The notes below the pieces were generated by a model that was given only the letters and a program-made list of their open reading frames with translations, made no database searches and was not told the DNA's origin. Of a stretch of DNA of 9,041 bases, positions 6,681-9,041 are shown piece by piece. Source of the stretch: Gammaproteobacteria bacterium (GTDB taxonomy: Bacteria; Pseudomonadota; Gammaproteobacteria; Magnimaribacterales; D2472); contig PAJW01000039.1 in NCBI GenBank assembly GCA_002710265.1, positions 1-9,041 of the forward strand, in the 5' to 3' direction. Position 1 is the first letter of the stretch. Each line of letters starts with the position of its first letter. Both the position numbers and the translations under genes were made by a program.

Positions 6681-8027
6681 ATGGGATATAGATTCCGAAT
6701 CTTTTTAATTGTCTTTATTTCTATGGGAATAGGAATCCTATTCTCAAATATAATATCATCTAATTCTGATATCTCATTACTTGTTGTAACGCTCTCGCTA
6801 TTTATTGTCGCTACTATTGCTTCACTACTATTCATTAATTTTTCATATCAAAATATATCTAATTTAGAGGCATTAGCTTCAAAAATTGCAGACGGAAGAA
6901 CAAAGAAGAGATACATAAAGGCATTAAAAGAGGATTCTGGAGAATTTGGAAATGTAGCTTTGAGCATATCAAAAATTTCAGAAAACCTTAAAGATAAAAT
7001 TAATCAAATTGCCAAACAGAGAGATCAATTTGGTTCTGTTCTTGATGATTTGGGAGAAGGAATAGTTGTTACAGATCAAGATGGTGATATAACGTTTGAA
7101 AATGATCAATTTTCACAAATTTTAAACTTAAAAAATGTTAGCGGTCAAAATATTAAAGATTTGGGAATTAAGTCACTTGGATATCTCTTCAGAAGATCAA
7201 AAAAAAGAAAAAGAGCAGATATTGAATTTGAAATCGAGCTTAATGATAATTCTAATAGATGGGTCTTGGCTACAATAAATCAAAGTAAGACTACTAAAGA
7301 ATATATTCTTGTAGTACATGACATTACTCAACTTAGAAGTCTTGATTCAATGAGAAGAGATTTTATTTCAAATCTTTCGCATGAACTTAGAACTCCTGTA
7401 AGCGTAATTAGAGCCAATTCTGAAACTCTAATTGATAGTGCCTTGGATGATAAAAAACAAGCTAAAATTTTTGCTAAAGCTATTTTGCATAATGCAGAAA
7501 GATTGACCGATATGGTCTCTTCTTTATTAGATTTATCAAGAATAGAGTACGGTGAACTTAAATTAAATTTTGAACAATTAGATTTGGACTTATTCTTTAA
7601 AAGATATATTGAATCGATATCAACTCTATCAAAGAAAAAAAACATCAATATATTATTCAATCCTCAGCATCAGGGTGCTATCAATGCTGACTTTCAAGCT
7701 TTTGAAAGAATTATGAATAATTTAGTAGATAATGCTATTAAATACTCTGAAAAGGATTCTCAAATAATTATATCAACCTCTAATGAATCTGATGAGTATA
7801 TTAAAATCATGGTTGAAGATAGCGGAGAGGGGATTTCTTCAGAGGATAAAGACCACATATTTAGTAGATTTTATAGAACAGCCTCTGCACGGGCTACTGA
7901 CAATCAAGGAAGTGGCCTCGGTCTAGCAATTGTGAAACACCTGGTAAACAGTCTTAATGGAGAGGTTGGTGTTCAAAATTCAGAGTCAAAAGGTTCAATA
8001 TTTTGGTTTACCGTTCCAATAAGTTAA
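6681..8027 (+). CDS. phoR: Phosphate-regulon-type sensor histidine kinase with PAS domain
   Basis: Inner-membrane histidine kinase of 448 residues, partner of the preceding response regulator. Domains: two transmembrane helices (about 5-25 and 31-54) with only a few residues between them, so no periplasmic sensor domain; a linker helix region (55-115); a PAS domain (about 116-215, starting near LDDLGEGIVVTDQDGDI); dimerisation/phospho-acceptor domain with H234 in SNLSHELRTP; and an ATPase domain with N box NNLVDNAIKY (346-355), G1 EDSGEGI (379-385), F box FSRFYR (394-399) and G2 GSGLGLAIVKHL (410-421). Two close membrane helices plus a PAS domain without a periplasmic domain is the layout of E. 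coli PhoR, which senses phosphate through the Pst transporter and PhoU; neither is in this window. All catalytic residues appear intact. No clear ribosome site precedes ATG 6681, so translation is probably coupled to phoB. Confidence 0.88.
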   Translation: MGYRFRIFLIVFISMGIGILFSNIISSNSDISLLVVTLSLFIVATIASLLFINFSYQNISNLEALASKIADGRTKKRYIKALKEDSGEFGNVALSISKISENLKDKINQIAKQRDQFGSVLDDLGEGIVVTDQDGDITFENDQFSQILNLKNVSGQNIKDLGIKSLGYLFRRSKKRKRADIEFEIELNDNSNRWVLATINQSKTTKEYILVVHDITQLRSLDSMRRDFISNLSHELRTPVSVIRANSETLIDSALDDKKQAKIFAKAILHNAERLTDMVSSLLDLSRIEYGELKLNFEQLDLDLFFKRYIESISTLSKKKNINILFNPQHQGAINADFQAFERIMNNLVDNAIKYSEKDSQIIISTSNESDEYIKIMVEDSGEGISSEDKDHIFSRFYRTASARATDNQGSGLGLAIVKHLVNSLNGEVGVQNSESKGSIFWFTVPIS

Positions 8028-8031
8028 TTTT

Positions 8032-8080
8032 CAATCTTTCTTATTAAACTTTCATTCAAAAAATAAGATAAACTAGATTG
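8032..8080 (+). repeat. Two-part inverted repeat between phoR and gspC
   Basis: TCTTATT (8039-8045) pairs with AATAAGA (8062-8068), and outside it CAATCT (8032-8037) pairs with AGATTG (8075-8080), with a one-base and a six-base bulge. Together these could fold most of the 61-base gap into one stem-loop just before gspC. There is no T-run after it, so it is not a classic terminator. The gap is AT-rich and the structure may be chance; a candidate -10 TAAACT (8069-8074) lies in the bulge. Confidence 0.25.
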
Positions 8081-8088
8081 GTCTTGAT

Positions 8089-8484
8089 ATGAATGTACTA
8101 AATATAAAAAAAATAATTATTATATTATCTATGGTGATTGCTTTGCTATTGAGTATTTTTACAATACTCAAAATTTTAGAAGAGCCCTCTATAAGAACAA
8201 TTGATATACCAAATATTAAAAATATTGAATTTTCATCAACTATTGAGAGCTCTGCTCAAACTAATCTTGATTCAACTAATAATAATTTTGATTATCAATT
8301 GATTGGATATAGGTCTGGTAAAACTGATTATTCGGTTATTTTAAAGAAAGGCAATATGGAATATGTTGTATCTGATGGTGATAAACTAGAGGGTATTTAC
8401 GAGCTTGTGTCTGTAAACGAAGATGAAGTAATATTTAGCAATCAAGGAAAAATATATAAAATTAAGAACACCGTTGGAAAATAA
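8089..8484 (+). CDS. gspC: Type II secretion protein GspC, short form without PDZ domain
   Basis: Bitopic inner-membrane protein that connects the T2SS assembly platform to the outer-membrane secretin. 131 residues: basic N-terminus NIKK, one transmembrane helix (about 8-28), a linker rich in Ser, Thr and Asn (about 46-67), then a homology-region (HR) domain (about 68-127) with YQLIGYRSG...YSVILKKG...VVSDGDKLEGIYELVSVNEDEVIFSNQGK spread along it in the usual beta-strand pattern of GspC/PilP. In GspC this domain binds the N0 domain of GspD. Family members are usually about 270-300 residues because a PDZ or coiled-coil domain follows; here the protein ends right after the HR domain. The identification rests on the HR pattern and on gspD starting three bases after its stop; a PilP-like relative is the alternative. 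No good ribosome site precedes ATG 8089. It follows phoR by 61 bases on the same strand. Confidence 0.75.
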   Translation: MNVLNIKKIIIILSMVIALLLSIFTILKILEEPSIRTIDIPNIKNIEFSSTIESSAQTNLDSTNNNFDYQLIGYRSGKTDYSVILKKGNMEYVVSDGDKLEGIYELVSVNEDEVIFSNQGKIYKIKNTVGK

Positions 8485-8487
8485 GAA

Positions 8488-9041
8488 ATGAAATCATTAC
8501 AGCAAAAACTAATAATAACAATGATAGGTTTTTTTATTATCAGTAGTAATGCACAAGAAACATTTATCCTTAATTATGAAGATGTTGATATCAAAAAAGT
8601 TACTCAGTATATAGCTCAATTTTCAAAAAAAACGATTATTCTGGACCCCAGAGTAAAAGGTAAAATCACAATTTATTCAAATGCGAATCTAAATCGTGAG
8701 CAGGTTTGGAACGTTTATTTAAGAACAATTCAGGTAAATGGTTTCAGTACAATTGAGGAGGATGGATTCCTAAGGGTTGTACCAGAAAATGAAGCGACTA
8801 GAGATAGTTCGTATGCCAGTGGTTCTGGTAACTTTGAAACCCTAATAATACCTCTTAAAAACAGACCGATAGAAGAAATTTTACCCATGATCAAACCAAT
8901 TACTGGAAGACAGGCTCACTTATCAAGCATTCCTTCAATCAACTCAGTTCTTCTTGTTGATAGGTCGAGTAATGTAGAAAGAATTAAAAATTTACTTGAA
9001 GATTTAGATAAAAATAATACAGCTAAAATTAGTATTATTAG
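8488..9041 (+). CDS. gspD: Type II secretion secretin GspD, N-terminal part (runs off right edge)
   Basis: Start of the outer-membrane channel subunit of the T2SS; 184 complete codons are visible out of a usual 600-700, so the N2, N3 and secretin domains lie beyond the window. Seen: a signal peptide (about 1-22, MKSLQQKL then a hydrophobic core, cleavage near SSNA-QE); the N0 domain (about 24-100) beginning FILNYEDVDIKKVTQYIA, with the conserved ILDPRVKGKITI; and the N1 domain from about 114, with LIIPLKNRPIEEILPMIKP and the SINSVLLVDRSSNVERIKNLL repeat unit split over about 151-171. This N0 plus N1 order is typical of GspD. ATG 8488 lies three bases after the gspC stop with a weak TAAGAA before it, so gspC and gspD form an operon that probably continues into gspE and later T2SS genes. 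PilQ is less likely because no AMIN domain precedes N0. Confidence 0.88.
   Translation, partial: MKSLQQKLIITMIGFFIISSNAQETFILNYEDVDIKKVTQYIAQFSKKTIILDPRVKGKITIYSNANLNREQVWNVYLRTIQVNGFSTIEEDGFLRVVPENEATRDSSYASGSGNFETLIIPLKNRPIEEILPMIKPITGRQAHLSSIPSINSVLLVDRSSNVERIKNLLEDLDKNNTAKISII

Noticed and set aside
7328..7660. Minus-strand 110-codon ORF inside phoR
   Set aside because: Antisense to the histidine phospho-acceptor domain; Ser/Leu/Lys-rich shadow without motifs.
8036..8053. Repeated CTTTC (8036-8040 and 8049-8053) before gspC as a possible Pho box
   Set aside because: The repeats are 13 bases apart, not the 11 of a Pho box, and CTTTC is a poor match to CTGTCA.

Overview
The DNA is AT-rich (I judge about one third G+C by eye; not computed), with short intergenic gaps, overlapping genes and mostly weak Shine-Dalgarno sequences. 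Its gene content is Gram-negative and gammaproteobacterial: a type II secretion (T2SS) gspC-gspD pair, a PhoB/PhoR pair, a prepilin peptidase, a periplasmic gamma-glutamyltransferase and two fatty-acyl-CoA-type ligases. A small-genome marine gammaproteobacterium (SAR86-like) would fit, but that placement is inference and no rRNA or marker gene is present to test it.

Layout. Left half, minus strand, transcribed right to left from about 4.14 kb: an acyl-CoA ligase (2520-4139), a secreted gamma-glutamyltransferase (785-2545, overlapping the ligase end), a probable 29-residue single-helix membrane protein (703-792, overlapping the ggt end and preceded by a good GGAG ribosome site), and the prepilin peptidase gspO/pilD (starts at 701 and runs off the left edge). 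The tight packing suggests one operon of four genes. A 107-base divergent promoter region (4140-4246) carries an inverted repeat and separates this operon from the right half. Right half, plus strand: a second, distinct acyl-CoA ligase (4247-5926), a phoB-type response regulator (5991-6677), a phoR-type sensor kinase (6681-8027), a short gspC (8089-8484) and gspD (from 8488, runs off the right edge).

How the genes fit together. GspO cuts and methylates the pseudopilins of a T2SS, GspD forms the outer-membrane channel and GspC links the inner-membrane platform to GspD. The window therefore has T2SS genes at both ends, with phosphate-type signalling directly upstream of gspCD. Phosphate-controlled T2SSs are known (Hxc of Pseudomonas aeruginosa), so PhoB-linked control of secretion is a reasonable hypothesis here, though no convincing Pho box was found. 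The two ligases activate carboxylic acids, probably fatty or related acids, to CoA thioesters. GGT acts in the periplasm on glutathione and other gamma-glutamyl compounds.

No stretch longer than 107 bases lacks a gene. I saw no tRNA, rRNA, CRISPR array, insertion sequence or phage gene. I did not find an undescribed large system. The points most worth checking are the small membrane protein, the phoBR-gspCD linkage, the PDZ-less GspC, the altered GspO active-site motif and the possibly leaderless phoB mRNA.
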